Origin: Neobacillus cucumis
GTDB taxonomy: Bacteria > Bacillota > Bacilli > Bacillales > Cytobacillaceae
Assembly (NCBI RefSeq): GCF_002860255.1
Contig: NZ_PGVE01000090.1
Span: forward strand, 108,020 to 172,019
Direction: 5' to 3'
DNA: 64,000 bases
Shown: piece after piece, positions 41,973 through 51,917 of the stretch
Layout of the letters: each line of letters opens with the position of its first letter
Position numbering within the stretch: the stretch's first letter is position 1
The notes under the pieces: model-generated
Seen by the model: only the letters and a program-made list of their open reading frames with translations
Databases searched by the model: none
What the model was told of the DNA's origin: nothing
Made by a program: the position numbers and the translations under genes

Positions 41973-42632
41973 CTACTCATTTAAATTAATTCGTTGTCCT
42001 GTTACAAGGTAAATAACATTTTCAGCAATATTCGTTGAGTGGTCAGCAATTCTTTCTACAAACCTACAAACAAATGATAACTGGATAATTTGATTGGTTG
42101 AATTAGGATTTTGCGGAATATATCCCATTAATTCCTGAACTAGCCGGCCAAACATTCTATCTACCTCGTCATCTTTTTTAGCACATCTTTGCGCCAAGGC
42201 TACATCTTCCCTGGTAAAGGCCTCTATTGACTCGGTAACCATCTCTAAGGCTATCCCCATCATCAGGGGTATGTCAACGATATCCTTAATATGCTTTTCC
42301 ACACCAATATGGATAGTTGATTTTGCAATATTTACTGCCATATCAGCCAATCTTTCAACTTCAGATGATACCTTTAAAGCTGCACTAATTTTTCGAAGGT
42401 CAGTCGCTACAGGTGACTCTCTCGCAATTAATAATAATGCTTTATCATTGATTTCTTGCTCCAATTTGTCAATTTCATTATCACCTAAAATAACGGCCTT
42501 TGCCTTATCGAGATCTTGATTGACTAAGGAAATCATGGCCTCTCTAATAGCCACTTCAGCTTTTTTAGCCATTGAAATTAACATATCGTTTAACTGAATT
42601 AAATTATGATCAAAATTAGATCGTGTACTCAT
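41973..42632 (-). CDS. phoU: Phosphate signalling protein PhoU
   Basis: 219-residue all-helical protein with two PhoU three-helix repeats (about 5-100 and 115-210), each with a metal-binding E/DxxxD-type pattern (LADMAVNIAKS and ERIADHSTNIAENVIY). It links the Pst transporter with the PhoR/PhoP two-component system. Start at ATG 42632, eight bases after GAGGTGA. It follows pstB by 16 bases as the last gene of the operon. Confidence 0.95.
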   Translation of the reverse strand: MSTRSNFDHNLIQLNDMLISMAKKAEVAIREAMISLVNQDLDKAKAVILGDNEIDKLEQEINDKALLLIARESPVATDLRKISAALKVSSEVERLADMAVNIAKSTIHIGVEKHIKDIVDIPLMMGIALEMVTESIEAFTREDVALAQRCAKKDDEVDRMFGRLVQELMGYIPQNPNSTNQIIQLSFVCRFVERIADHSTNIAENVIYLVTGQRINLNE

Positions 42633-42648
42633 TATTCTAGTCACCTCA

Positions 42649-43422
42649 TCATCCGAATCTTCCAGTAATATAGCCCTCAGTACGTGAGTCTGCAGGGTTT
42701 GAAAAAATTGTAGCTGTAGAGTCGAGCTCGATTAACTCTCCCATTAAGAAGAAAGCTGTTTTATCAGACACCCGTGATGCTTGCTGCATATTGTGAGTAA
42801 CAATAACAATTGTATATTTTTCTTTTAACTCTAAAATCAATTCTTCAATTTTTAAAGTAGAAATCGGATCCAAGGCAGAGGTTGGTTCGTCCATTAACAG
42901 TACATCAGGTTTGGTTGCTAATGCTCTTGCAATACATAACCGTTGTTGTTGTCCACCAGACAAACCTAACGCAGGTGCATGTAATCGGTCCTTTACTTCA
43001 TCCCATAATGCCACGTCCATCAATGATTTCGTGACAACCTCATCAAGGTGAACCTTCTTTTTAATCCCATGGATTCTTGGTCCGTAGGCAACATTATCAT
43101 AAATAGATTGTGGAAACGGGTTTCCCTTTTGGAATACCATACCTACATGCTTCCTAAGGTCTACAAGGTCAACTTTTTCATCAAGTATGTTTTTTCCGTT
43201 AAAGTTTATTTCTCCTGTCATTTTGACATTTGGAACCATGTTGATCATTAAGTTTAGAGTTTTAATGAAGGTTGATTTACCACAACCCGAAGGCCCAATA
43301 ATGGCAGTAACCTCTTTTTTGTTAATGGAGAAATTAATATCCTTAAGAGCATGGTGTTCCCCATACCATAAATTCAATTGGTTAATATCAAACACTTCTC
43401 TTGTCAATGTCGAAGTCAGCAT
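42649..43422 (-). CDS. pstB: Phosphate ABC transporter ATPase (second copy)
   Basis: 257-residue ABC ATPase of the Pst system. Walker A is GPSGCGKSTF, the signature LSGGQQQRLCIARALA, and Walker B VLLMDEPTSALD. It is one of two tandem pstB genes, as in B. subtilis (pstBA, pstBB); they differ along most of their length, so the duplication is old. Together with PstA and PstC it imports phosphate. 12 bases after the first pstB. Confidence 0.96.
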   Translation of the reverse strand: MLTSTLTREVFDINQLNLWYGEHHALKDINFSINKKEVTAIIGPSGCGKSTFIKTLNLMINMVPNVKMTGEINFNGKNILDEKVDLVDLRKHVGMVFQKGNPFPQSIYDNVAYGPRIHGIKKKVHLDEVVTKSLMDVALWDEVKDRLHAPALGLSGGQQQRLCIARALATKPDVLLMDEPTSALDPISTLKIEELILELKEKYTIVIVTHNMQQASRVSDKTAFFLMGELIELDSTATIFSNPADSRTEGYITGRFG

Positions 43423-43434
43423 CGTTTTTCCCCC

Positions 43435-44259
43435 TTATCCAAACCTTCCAGAAATATATTCTTCGGTCTTTTTCACTGAAGGATTAGTAAAGATTTTTTC
43501 GGTAGAATCATATTCAACCAAATCTCCATTTAAGAAGAAAGCCGTTTTATCAGAAATTCGGGAAGCCTGCTGCATGTTGTGAGTTACAATAATGATGGAA
43601 TAATCCTTTTTCAATTCAACGATCAATTCCTCAACCTTCGCATTAGAGATTGGATCTAATGCCGAAGATGGTTCATCAAGAAGCATAACAGTCGGCTTCA
43701 TCGCAATAGTTCTCGCTATGCATAAGCGTTGCTGCTGTCCGCCTGAAAGGGATAGGGCCGACTTATGAAGTCTATCCTTTACCTCGTCCCAAAGGGCAGC
43801 TTTCTCAAGACTTTCCTGTACGATATCATCAAGAACACTTTTCTTTCTTGTGCCGCTAAATTTCAAAGCATGAGTAATATTTTCATAGATTGATTTTGGA
43901 AATGGATTTGGCTTTTGAAATACCATACCTATCTCTTTCCTCAAAGCAACTACATTTATTCGGTCGGATAAAATATTTAAATCTTCATAGATGATTTCTC
44001 CTTCAGCTCTTGCTCCTGGGATTAAATCATTCATCCGATTGATACTTCTTAAAAAAGTGGATTTACCACAACCAGATGGCCCAATTAATGCTGTTACTGA
44101 ATTTTTCTCAATATCCATTGAAATGCCATTAACAGCACGTTTTTCTCCATAAAATATTTCTAGATTATTTACTTTTAAAATATTTTCCATTTTCAACGGG
44201 ACGGTTGTTGTTGGAATTATTTGTTCTATCGATTCCTTTTCTAAAAGAGTAGTAACCAT
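43435..44259 (-). CDS. pstB: Phosphate ABC transporter ATPase (first copy)
   Basis: 274-residue ABC ATPase of the Pst system, with Walker A GPSGCGKSTF, signature LSGGQQQRLCIARTIA and Walker B VMLLDEPSSALD. It has an N-terminal extension of about 25 residues compared with the second copy. It lies 17 bases after pstA. The start ATG at 44259 follows AGGTGAAAA. Confidence 0.96.
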   Translation of the reverse strand: MVTTLLEKESIEQIIPTTTVPLKMENILKVNNLEIFYGEKRAVNGISMDIEKNSVTALIGPSGCGKSTFLRSINRMNDLIPGARAEGEIIYEDLNILSDRINVVALRKEIGMVFQKPNPFPKSIYENITHALKFSGTRKKSVLDDIVQESLEKAALWDEVKDRLHKSALSLSGGQQQRLCIARTIAMKPTVMLLDEPSSALDPISNAKVEELIVELKKDYSIIIVTHNMQQASRISDKTAFFLNGDLVEYDSTEKIFTNPSVKKTEEYISGRFG

Positions 44260-44276
44260 CCGTTTTCACCTGCCCT

Positions 44277-45164
44277 TTATTTAGTTGCTGTGATCTTTTT
44301 ATGAATCATACTTCCAATCCATCTAGCTAATAGGTTAAATAGTAAAACCGAAATAACTAGCACAGCTGCCGATCCGTTCGAAACCTCTTCAACGTCAGGA
44401 ATGAGCCCTTGCGTATTAACTGACCAAATGTGCACAGCCAGCGTCTCGGCAGGACGAAAAATATTTAGTGGAGATTGTTCAGAAAATGGGTTCCAGTTTG
44501 AATAATCCAGCCTTGGTGTAGATAGGCCCGCTGTAAATAATAATGCAGCTGCTTCTCCAAATACCCTTCCTGCCGCAAGGATTGCACCTGTTAAAATCGA
44601 TGGAAAAGCACTTGGTAAAATAACCGTTTTAATCGTATGCCAATGAGTAATCCCTAAAGCAAGACTGGCTTCTTTTAAATCGCGAGGTACGGCACGAATG
44701 GCATCTTCACTCACCCGGACTAATACAGGTAAATTAAAAACTGTTAATGCCAGAGCACCTCCAAGAATGGTGTACCCCCATCCAGTTAAATTTACAAACA
44801 TTAATAAACCAAACATCCCGATAACAATGGATGGAAGAGAAGCCAATACCTCAATACAAGATCGAATGATATCAGTAACTTTCCCTGGCTTTGCATATTC
44901 GGCCATATAGATTCCGCCGCCTAAACCAAGAGGAACAGTAATTAACATCGTAATAAAAAGAACGTAAAAGGAATTAAATAATTGATCCCGAATTCCTCCA
45001 CCAGCCATTACATTACTTGAAGGAGTGGTTAAAAATTCAAAAGATATGTGCTTAAATCCGTTGATTAATATAAACGAGAATAAACCAACTAAAATCGAAA
45101 TGATGATTATAGCAATAGCAACAAATACTCCAGTAGCTATACGGTCAGCAGTTTTACTGTTCAT
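44277..45164 (-). CDS. pstA: Phosphate ABC transporter permease PstA
   Basis: 295-residue inner-membrane permease with six helices and the ABC-permease EAA loop (EASLALGITHWHTIKTVILPSA). The start is the ATG at 45164, which shares one base with the TAA of pstC (TAATG), so the two are translated together; the ribosome site AAGGAGG lies within pstC. Confidence 0.95.
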   Translation of the reverse strand: MNSKTADRIATGVFVAIAIIIISILVGLFSFILINGFKHISFEFLTTPSSNVMAGGGIRDQLFNSFYVLFITMLITVPLGLGGGIYMAEYAKPGKVTDIIRSCIEVLASLPSIVIGMFGLLMFVNLTGWGYTILGGALALTVFNLPVLVRVSEDAIRAVPRDLKEASLALGITHWHTIKTVILPSAFPSILTGAILAAGRVFGEAAALLFTAGLSTPRLDYSNWNPFSEQSPLNIFRPAETLAVHIWSVNTQGLIPDVEEVSNGSAAVLVISVLLFNLLARWIGSMIHKKITATK

Positions 45165-46084
45165 TACATTTTCCTCCTTGATGACAGATAACGGATAAGG
45201 AGAATAAACGCAAACGACATGACTAATAGAATTAAGCCCATAGACCAAAGTGTGTTATTTTCAACACTTCCATATGTGGTATGACCCATGTTTAAAGTAA
45301 TAATTGTCGTTAAAGTTGCGGATGCATCCAAAAGGCTTGAAGGTATATTTCGAACGTTTCCGATAACCATTTGAACGGCTAAAGCTTCTCCAAATGCCCT
45401 TGCCATACCTAATACTATTGCAGTGAGCAACGTTGGCAATGCTGCGGGAATGAGCACTTTGCGAATGGTCTGCCAGCGGGTCGCACCTAAGGCATAAGAG
45501 CCTTCTCTTAAATTTTTTGGCAATGAACTCATCGCATCTGTCGCGATCGTAGTGATTGTTGGTAAAATCATAATAGACAATACAATTGTTCCTGAAAGTA
45601 AACTAAACCCTAATCCTCCCACATGTTCCCGTACAAAAGGAACTAATACTGTAAGCCCGATGAATCCATAAACAACGGAAGGAATACCAACTAATAACTC
45701 AATGACCGGCTGTAATATTTTTCTTCCCCACGAGGGTGCAATCTCTGTCATAAATATTGCTCCGCCAATTCCTAATGGCGCAGCAACAAGTGCAGCAAGA
45801 AAGGTTACAGCAAATGAACCGAAGATAAACGGTAAAACCCCATATTTCGGGTTAGCTTGATTTGTAGGATTCCAATCTGCACTGGTTAAGAATTCAATAA
45901 GACTGACACCATTTTTAATAAATGATTGTAAACCTTTTGTGCCAAGGAAAATGGTTATAGATATAGTGGCTGAGATCATGATTACTGCGCATAAAATAAC
46001 TAGTATTTTCCCGCGCATTTCACCATTCATCCAATTTTTTTCAGATTTTAATAATCTGTCTTTTGCAGGTATAATCTTTTCCAT
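45164..46084 (-). CDS. pstC: Phosphate ABC transporter permease PstC
   Basis: 306-residue permease, six membrane helices, EAA loop REGSYALGATRWQTIRKVLIPA. Partner of PstA. It follows pstS in the operon by about 80 bases. Typical PstC start (KSEKNWMNGEMRGKILVI). Confidence 0.95.
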   Translation of the reverse strand: MEKIIPAKDRLLKSEKNWMNGEMRGKILVILCAVIMISATISITIFLGTKGLQSFIKNGVSLIEFLTSADWNPTNQANPKYGVLPFIFGSFAVTFLAALVAAPLGIGGAIFMTEIAPSWGRKILQPVIELLVGIPSVVYGFIGLTVLVPFVREHVGGLGFSLLSGTIVLSIMILPTITTIATDAMSSLPKNLREGSYALGATRWQTIRKVLIPAALPTLLTAIVLGMARAFGEALAVQMVIGNVRNIPSSLLDASATLTTIITLNMGHTTYGSVENNTLWSMGLILLVMSFAFILLIRYLSSRRKM

Positions 46085-46167
46085 AATGCACTAACACTCC
46101 TAAAATACGTCATAATAGGGTAAATGCTTGGCCGCACTTACCCCGTTCAATTTTTTAGAACCTTAGC

Positions 46168-47091
46168 TTATAGATTTTTTTGATTTCCTTTAGCATCACG
46201 TTCTACTTTCATTTTTGTTACAGGAAGATATCCTTGTTGCTTAAGAAGGTTATTTTGAATATCATCTGACATCATAAAGTCAAGAAACTCCTTAGCAAGT
46301 CCATCTGGCTCACCCTTAGTATATGAGTGTTCGTAAGCCCAAACTGGGAATTTACCCGTTTGTACATTTTCAGCAGTAGGTTCTACACCATCAATGGAAA
46401 GAGGTGTTACTGAATCATCTGTGAAGTAAGAGAATGCAAGGTAGCCAATGGCTCCATCTGTTTCATTAATAATCTTTTTAACTGTGTTTGAAGAATCTTC
46501 TGTAATTCCTTCAGCAGGTGTTGCACCATCAAGAGCGAACTTATTAAATACTGCACGTGTACCTGATGAGTCAGGACGGTTTACTAGAACGATCTTTTGG
46601 TCTTTTCCGCCAAGTTCTTTCCAGTTAGTGATTTTTCCAGTAAATACTTTAATTAAATCTTCTTTTTTAATATCTTTAATACCAACTTTAGGGTTAACTG
46701 CAGCTGTCATACCTACAACCGCTACTTTATGATCGACAAGCTGATCAGCTGGGATACCTTCTTTTTCTTCTGCAAATACATCTGAGTTACCAATCTGTAC
46801 AGAGCCTTCAGATACCTGTGATAAACCTGTACCAGATCCGCCAGCTTGAACTTGAATATCAACTTTTGGATTTTGAGCCATGAACTCTTCAGCCGCTGCT
46901 GCTACTAAAGGCTGCATAGCAGATGAACCAGAAATAGATAATGAACCTGATAATTCTTTCTTTTCTTCTGTCTTTGTTGTGTTGTCTTTTCCTTCAGATT
47001 TATCTTTAGAAGTTCCTCCACCACATGCCGCAGTGAAGACCATTAAAGCTGCAAACAATGCAAGTAGGCTTAATTTTTTTAGGTTTTTCAT
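46168..47091 (-). CDS. pstS: Phosphate-binding lipoprotein PstS
   Basis: 307-residue substrate-binding lipoprotein. Signal peptide with lipobox TAAC (about residue 23), then a PBP-type fold with phosphate-contacting loops SGSSAMQPL, GGSGTGLSQV and RPDSSGTRAVF. It captures phosphate outside the membrane and delivers it to PstCA. First gene of the operon, behind a four-repeat PhoP box. Strongly induced at low phosphate in relatives. Confidence 0.97.
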   Translation of the reverse strand: MKNLKKLSLLALFAALMVFTAACGGGTSKDKSEGKDNTTKTEEKKELSGSLSISGSSAMQPLVAAAAEEFMAQNPKVDIQVQAGGSGTGLSQVSEGSVQIGNSDVFAEEKEGIPADQLVDHKVAVVGMTAAVNPKVGIKDIKKEDLIKVFTGKITNWKELGGKDQKIVLVNRPDSSGTRAVFNKFALDGATPAEGITEDSSNTVKKIINETDGAIGYLAFSYFTDDSVTPLSIDGVEPTAENVQTGKFPVWAYEHSYTKGEPDGLAKEFLDFMMSDDIQNNLLKQQGYLPVTKMKVERDAKGNQKNL

Positions 47092-47164
47092 TTCTGTAAT
47101 TCCTCCTACGAATTTGGTATTAATTATGTTTGTCTGTCTTACATGTTTAAGAATAAAACATATA

Positions 47165-47203
47165 TGTAAACCCTGTTTTAACGAAATGTAAAGGTTATGT
47201 AAA
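47165..47203 (-). promoter_or_regulatory. PhoP box array upstream of pstS
   Basis: On the minus strand TTTACA-n5-TTTACA-n5-TTAAAA-n5-TTTACA, four direct repeats with an exact 11-bp period (plus-strand hexamers at 47165, 47176, 47187 and 47198). This matches the TT(A/T/C)ACA repeats bound by phosphorylated PhoP. A fifth weaker TTTACA lies at 47219-47224. Confidence 0.85.
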
Positions 47204-47235
47204 TATATGTTTAGTTATTGTAAATTTAAAAGAAA

Positions 47236-47268
47236 TAAAAAAACACCTGTCTGAATAAATGACAGGTG
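47236..47268 (-). terminator. Terminator of pbpA
   Basis: CACCTGTC/GACAGGTG stem followed on the minus strand by a T run, between pbpA and the pst operon promoter. Confidence 0.8.
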
Positions 47269-47298
47269 GCTATTAAAATATTAAATTATTGATCTATT

Positions 47299-49440
47299 TT
47301 ACTGGGAGTTTTGTGTAGAATCAGCTGCAGTTTGGTCAGCTTGTTGATCAGTGCCAGTAGTTCCATCAGTAATTTGATGTTTTTTCTTTAGATCAAAATA
47401 AGCATCTAAAACTCTCCGGCCAATTAAGTTGTTGATACTTGGACCGCTGTTTCCTTGATAAGCCCATGGCACAACTACAGCCAGTGCTACTTCCGGATTG
47501 TCGGATGGCGCGTAGCTGACAAGACTTAAGTTCCACACTTCTGTTCCACGTTTTGTTTTATCGGTTCCATCATAAAATGCCTGGGCTGTTCCGGTTTTAC
47601 CTGCAGGATGGTATGGTGCACTCCCAAAGTAACTTTTCGCCGTCCCATCACCGACTTGCATAACCATTCGGAAGCCTTCTTGAACCCGCTTGATCCAAGC
47701 ATCTTTCATATCAATACGATTTAGGACCTTAGGTTCCATTTCTTCAACGATTGGTCCTAACTCATTACTATCCATTACTGGTTCGCGAATTTCTTTGACG
47801 ATATGCGGCTGGACACGATTCCCCCCATTAGCGATCGTTGAAACGTATTGTGCTAATTGCATTGGGGTGTACGTATCATACTGGCCAATGGCAAAGTCAA
47901 GAAGTTTACCCGGAATATTCTCTGTTCCTGGGAAGCCGCTCATTTCATTTGGAAGGTCAATTCCAGTCCTTGTTCCCAGACCAAATTGGCTAAAAGATTG
48001 CCGCATGGTATTAAAGGTCTTTGCAGTTTCCATATTAAGTGTTCCATTAGGAACATATTTTCCATGGGCCATTGCAATAACCGTCTTCCACATATAAACG
48101 TTGGAAGAAACCTGTAAGGCTCTTAAATCATTAATGGAACCAAAGGTTTTCCATGATTTTTTTATAGGTGTATTTTTAATCACTAATGGTTCATCTCGTT
48201 GGATTGTTCCAGGTTTAATTGCACCAGTTTGATAACCAGTTAAAATAGTAGCACCTTTGACCGCTGACCCCACATTGTAAGAGCTGGTAAAAGTACCACT
48301 AGCATAGTCTTTCATGACTGTCTTTCCTTTACTGTCCTTACCAATTAGTTTTCCGGCCATTGCCAATATTTCACCTGTATTGGGATTCGTGACAACGACA
48401 AAGGCACGATCCATAACACCAGTATTAGGTTTACTTTTAGCAGACCACATTTCTTCTTCGATTATTTTTTCAACCTGCTGCTGAAGCTCCATATCAATCG
48501 TTAAAACTAAGTCATCCCCACGCTTTCCTTCCGAAACAACTTCAGTCGAGAGGATTTTTCCTGATTTGTCAGTTACGTTTTTCACTTTTGCCTTTTGTCC
48601 ATGAAGAACATCTTCATATTTTAATTCAAGATAGCTTTTCCCTACGCGGTCATTTCTGCTATATCCACGAGCAAGATATTTATCTAACTGTTCCTTTGGA
48701 ATACCCGATTCGGACGAAGTGACATCCCCTAGAATAGATTGTAGGGTATTACCAAATGTATACTTACGTTCCCAGTCTGTGGTTGTATCCACACCAGGCA
48801 AATTAGCTAAATTTTCACTGACAATGGCATATTCTGCTGCTGAAACATTTTTATTTTTAACAATCTGCGGTGTTAGAGCATAGCCACTATTGAATTTACT
48901 ATAAATAGCGAGTGTTTCAAGCTCTTCTCCTTTAATGCTGTTGATCTCCTCGTCAGTAACTCGATCCAGTTGTAACTGATAAATTTCCTTATCGTCTAAT
49001 TTTTTCTCATTGTATAAAGCCCATTCTTTTTTAGTAATTTTCGCTTTAGCCTTTTTTGGATGTTTCATAATCCAATAATCCTTTTTGTCACGAACAGGAA
49101 CCTTGGATGTATCCATCTGAATGAGCTTTGCTAATTTCCCTGCGGTGTTCAACATCTCCTCTTGCGTCACATTTTGACTTTTAGTATAAGTAATCGCATT
49201 TAAAGGACTATTATCTACAATTGTTTGTCCATTTCGGTCATACATTTTCCCCCTTGGAACAGGGTTATTAACGGTAATATCCTCGGTCCGTTCAATTTCA
49301 CGTTTAAAATCATCACCAAAGACAATTTGCAGTTCTCCAAGACGAAGGATGAGAACAGAGAAAAGGATAAATACCACAAAAAACACCATATTTAAACGAA
49401 ACGGGACATGTGTTCTTTTCTTTTTCTTTTTAAGATTCAA
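47299..49440 (-). CDS. pbpA: Class B penicillin-binding protein PbpA
   Basis: 713-residue peptidoglycan transpeptidase. A basic cytoplasmic tail and one membrane helix (about 18-38) come first, then the dimerisation domain (PRGKMYDRNGQTIVDN) and the transpeptidase domain with active-site SAVK (in YNVGSAVKGAT), SSN (VSSNVYMW) and KTG (AGKTGTAQ). The low-complexity C-terminus is rich in Gln/Thr/Asp. Homolog of B. subtilis PBP2A (yqgF), needed for cell elongation and spore outgrowth. Same gene order (sodA-yqgE-pbpA-pst). Confidence 0.95.
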   Translation of the reverse strand: MNLKKKKKRTHVPFRLNMVFFVVFILFSVLILRLGELQIVFGDDFKREIERTEDITVNNPVPRGKMYDRNGQTIVDNSPLNAITYTKSQNVTQEEMLNTAGKLAKLIQMDTSKVPVRDKKDYWIMKHPKKAKAKITKKEWALYNEKKLDDKEIYQLQLDRVTDEEINSIKGEELETLAIYSKFNSGYALTPQIVKNKNVSAAEYAIVSENLANLPGVDTTTDWERKYTFGNTLQSILGDVTSSESGIPKEQLDKYLARGYSRNDRVGKSYLELKYEDVLHGQKAKVKNVTDKSGKILSTEVVSEGKRGDDLVLTIDMELQQQVEKIIEEEMWSAKSKPNTGVMDRAFVVVTNPNTGEILAMAGKLIGKDSKGKTVMKDYASGTFTSSYNVGSAVKGATILTGYQTGAIKPGTIQRDEPLVIKNTPIKKSWKTFGSINDLRALQVSSNVYMWKTVIAMAHGKYVPNGTLNMETAKTFNTMRQSFSQFGLGTRTGIDLPNEMSGFPGTENIPGKLLDFAIGQYDTYTPMQLAQYVSTIANGGNRVQPHIVKEIREPVMDSNELGPIVEEMEPKVLNRIDMKDAWIKRVQEGFRMVMQVGDGTAKSYFGSAPYHPAGKTGTAQAFYDGTDKTKRGTEVWNLSLVSYAPSDNPEVALAVVVPWAYQGNSGPSINNLIGRRVLDAYFDLKKKHQITDGTTGTDQQADQTAADSTQNSQ

Positions 49441-49578
49441 GGTTTATATACACTTCCTTTACTGCGGCTAACATAACTTTCTTTATTTTATAGGATAATG
49501 TTTTATTTTTCTATGAATAACCCTTACCAATTTTGTTAAAAATCCTGGACCAAATTAAGTTATTTTAGATGTACATAT

Positions 49579-49605
49579 AAAAAAACGATGAGTCATTAAC
49601 TCACC
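49579..49605 (-). terminator. Terminator of yqgE
   Basis: GGTGAGT/ACTCATC stem followed by a T run on the minus strand, overlapping the stop codon region of yqgE. Confidence 0.65.
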
Positions 49606-50825
49606 GCTTTATCTGCAGGTATTCGAACCCTTCTAATGAACAAATAAATTAATAAATGACCAGCACCCAAAAAGAATAATAAAATCGGAATACTTTGTTC
49701 CTCATTAAACCAAGTAATAGCTGCCAGAAAGGCTAGGATCGACACAATCCTGCCGAGATTCAGGTATATTTCCCGAACAACAATATATTCTATCCTCATT
49801 TCTGCAGCTTTCCATCCTGAACCAATCACATCATATGTAGTCGAACTATAAGGGACTAGCAAGAGCGGATACGCTATGGCGATTAGCCCTCCATATAATA
49901 ATAATTTAACAAAGTTCAAATCCCAAACAATCAGCAGGACTGAAGCATAAAGTATAATTCCGCCAATCAAAATGGCTTTTTTTCGATTCTTTTTCTTAAT
50001 CAATCGTGACGCAAAATAATAAGCAATAAAGGAAATTCCTGAATTAATCAGGCCAAATGTCCCTAAAGACATCTCACTTCCAGTTGAAATATATACAAAA
50101 ACAGAGATAACAAAAGCAAAAGTTCCCTCACGTAATCCTTGAAAAAAATGAGCATTTGTAATTAATCGCCAATTTTCGTTTTGCTTCCTTTCCTCAATAA
50201 TCCGTTTAAAACAGTATCTCCCTGACGCGGGTCTGGGTTTTAATGAAAAACTCATAAATACAGCTAATCCGAATAATGCTAGTGATAAGCCAAAAACAAA
50301 TGTATAACCGGTAAACTGTTCAAATCTTGTGATGATAATCCCTGCTGCAATCGGTCCAATCATTCCTCCTGCAGAAGATAATATCCCTAAAAATCCATTA
50401 AAAAAATCTCGTGTCTCTGGTTCTGTAATTTCAAAGGTTAACACATTGTAAGCCAGCCAATAGAAACCATAACCAATCCCCAAGAGAGCCCCTAATAAAA
50501 GTAAATAAGTAGATGCATTTGTCCCCGTAACCAGAACAGCTAAATAAAATAACGCTAATGAGATGACACCAATCCGAAGTACAATCACTCGATCAATTTT
50601 CTTTGCCCACCGCCCGGCCAATATAAATGTTAACGGTTGTAATATGACTATTGACAGGTTATAAAGTGCAATATCAGAATACTGTCCTGTTTGCTTCCAC
50701 AAATAAATATTCACAAAGGTATTGGACAAAGCAACACTTAATGAATACAAACCGCCGATGATTAGCAAAAGTGATAAATCCTTAGTTAATTCTACGTCAC
50801 CTAAAATCTTAAATTTTTTTGCCAT
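49596..50825 (-). CDS. yqgE: Major facilitator transporter YqgE
   Basis: 409-residue membrane transporter with about 12 helices of the major facilitator superfamily; the loop between helices 2 and 3 reads GRWAKKIDRVIVLRIG. The substrate is unknown. The start is the ATG at 50825, seven bases after AAAGGGGAG; upstream in-frame codons overlap the sodA terminator and end. Same position as in B. subtilis. Confidence 0.85.
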   Translation of the reverse strand: MAKKFKILGDVELTKDLSLLLIIGGLYSLSVALSNTFVNIYLWKQTGQYSDIALYNLSIVILQPLTFILAGRWAKKIDRVIVLRIGVISLALFYLAVLVTGTNASTYLLLLGALLGIGYGFYWLAYNVLTFEITEPETRDFFNGFLGILSSAGGMIGPIAAGIIITRFEQFTGYTFVFGLSLALFGLAVFMSFSLKPRPASGRYCFKRIIEERKQNENWRLITNAHFFQGLREGTFAFVISVFVYISTGSEMSLGTFGLINSGISFIAYYFASRLIKKKNRKKAILIGGIILYASVLLIVWDLNFVKLLLYGGLIAIAYPLLLVPYSSTTYDVIGSGWKAAEMRIEYIVVREIYLNLGRIVSILAFLAAITWFNEEQSIPILLFFLGAGHLLIYLFIRRVRIPADKAVS

Positions 50826-50896
50826 AAAAAAACTCCCCTTTGTCATAAGGGTAGTCTTTATCATGAACAAGGTTATTATACAAACTTTAAATAAAT

Positions 50897-50925
50897 GAAA
50901 AAAGGCAGCTAAAAGCTGCCTTTTA
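50897..50925 (-). terminator. Terminator of sodA
   Basis: AAAGGCAGCT/AGCTGCCTTT perfect 10-bp stem with T run on the minus strand. Confidence 0.85.
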
Positions 50926-50934
50926 TTGATTAAA

Positions 50935-51543
50935 TTATTTCGCTGCGTTATAACGCTTAGAAACTTCATCCCAGTTTACAACGTTCCAGAAAGAACCAAT
51001 ATAGTCTGGGCGTTTGTTTTGATATTTTAAATAGTAAGCATGCTCCCAAACGTCTAACCCAAGGATTGGAGTTTTTCCTTCCATTAATGGAGAATCTTGA
51101 TTTGGAGTGCTGGAAACTTCTAATTCACCATTGTTTACAGATAACCATGCCCAGCCAGAACCGAAACGTGTAGTTGCTGCTTTAGCGAATTCTTCTTTGA
51201 AACTTTCAAAGCTGCCAAATTTGCTATTGATTGCGTCAGCTAATTCACCAGTTGGGGCACCGCCGCCATTTGGAGAAAGGATCTGCCAGAATAAAGAGTG
51301 GTTAGCATGACCGCCGCCATTGTTACGTACAGCTGTACGTGCAGCTTCTGGAACCGCATCCAAATTAGAAATTACTTCCTCAACTGATTTAGAAAGTAAT
51401 TCTTCATTACCTGCTAATGCATTATTTAAGTTTGTAACATATGTGTTGTGGTGTCTAGTGTGATGGATATTCATTGTTTCCTTGTCAATGTGTGGTTCTA
51501 GTGCATCTTCTGCATAAGGTAATTTTGGTAATTCAAATGCCAT
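50935..51543 (-). CDS. sodA: Superoxide dismutase (Mn type)
   Basis: 202-residue Mn/Fe superoxide dismutase that converts superoxide to oxygen and hydrogen peroxide in the cytoplasm. Metal ligands are His27 in MNIHHTRHHNTYV, His in HANHSLFW, and Asp/His in LDVWEHAYYL. GGGHANHSLFW and the Gln/Gly pattern NGGGAPTGEL fit the Mn form. Ribosome site AGGAGGAATT precedes the ATG. Confidence 0.97.
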   Translation of the reverse strand: MAFELPKLPYAEDALEPHIDKETMNIHHTRHHNTYVTNLNNALAGNEELLSKSVEEVISNLDAVPEAARTAVRNNGGGHANHSLFWQILSPNGGGAPTGELADAINSKFGSFESFKEEFAKAATTRFGSGWAWLSVNNGELEVSSTPNQDSPLMEGKTPILGLDVWEHAYYLKYQNKRPDYIGSFWNVVNWDEVSKRYNAAK

Positions 51544-51917
51544 GATTAATTCCTCCTAATATGTACGTATTAATTTTTTTGGGGGCTTTAGATACCTTAT
51601 TTCCGTAGGATTTATAAGAATATTTCTAAAGCTTTGCCTTAAAGATACCAAAGTTGGTTTTTCGTTTCAAATAAAATGCTTACGGATACCCAACATAAAT
51701 ACAATGTCCTTTTTAAAGAAATTTATACCAGTAAAAAAACACCAGAGAGTTTCCTTATTAATTTTCGAAAAATTGTCATGATTCATCAAACTAGCATCCT
51801 GTCAACGATTTTTGTCATATCCTTTCAAAAGCACTTCCATCTCACGTTAATGACTTATTGACATGTTTTTTATTAAGGATTTTAATCAACTTGTAAGGAT
51901 CAAAAGGAGTGAGTAAT
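51544..51917. other. Divergent region between sodA and the Fnr gene
   Basis: About 370 AT-rich bases with two promoters facing apart. A 61-codon open frame at 51676-51861 lacks a ribosome site and any recognisable similarity; I do not call it a gene. No perfect TGTGA-n6-TCACA Fnr site was found. Confidence 0.5.

Noticed and set aside
51676..51861. 61-codon plus-strand frame between sodA and fnr
   Set aside because: No ribosome site and no recognisable protein features.
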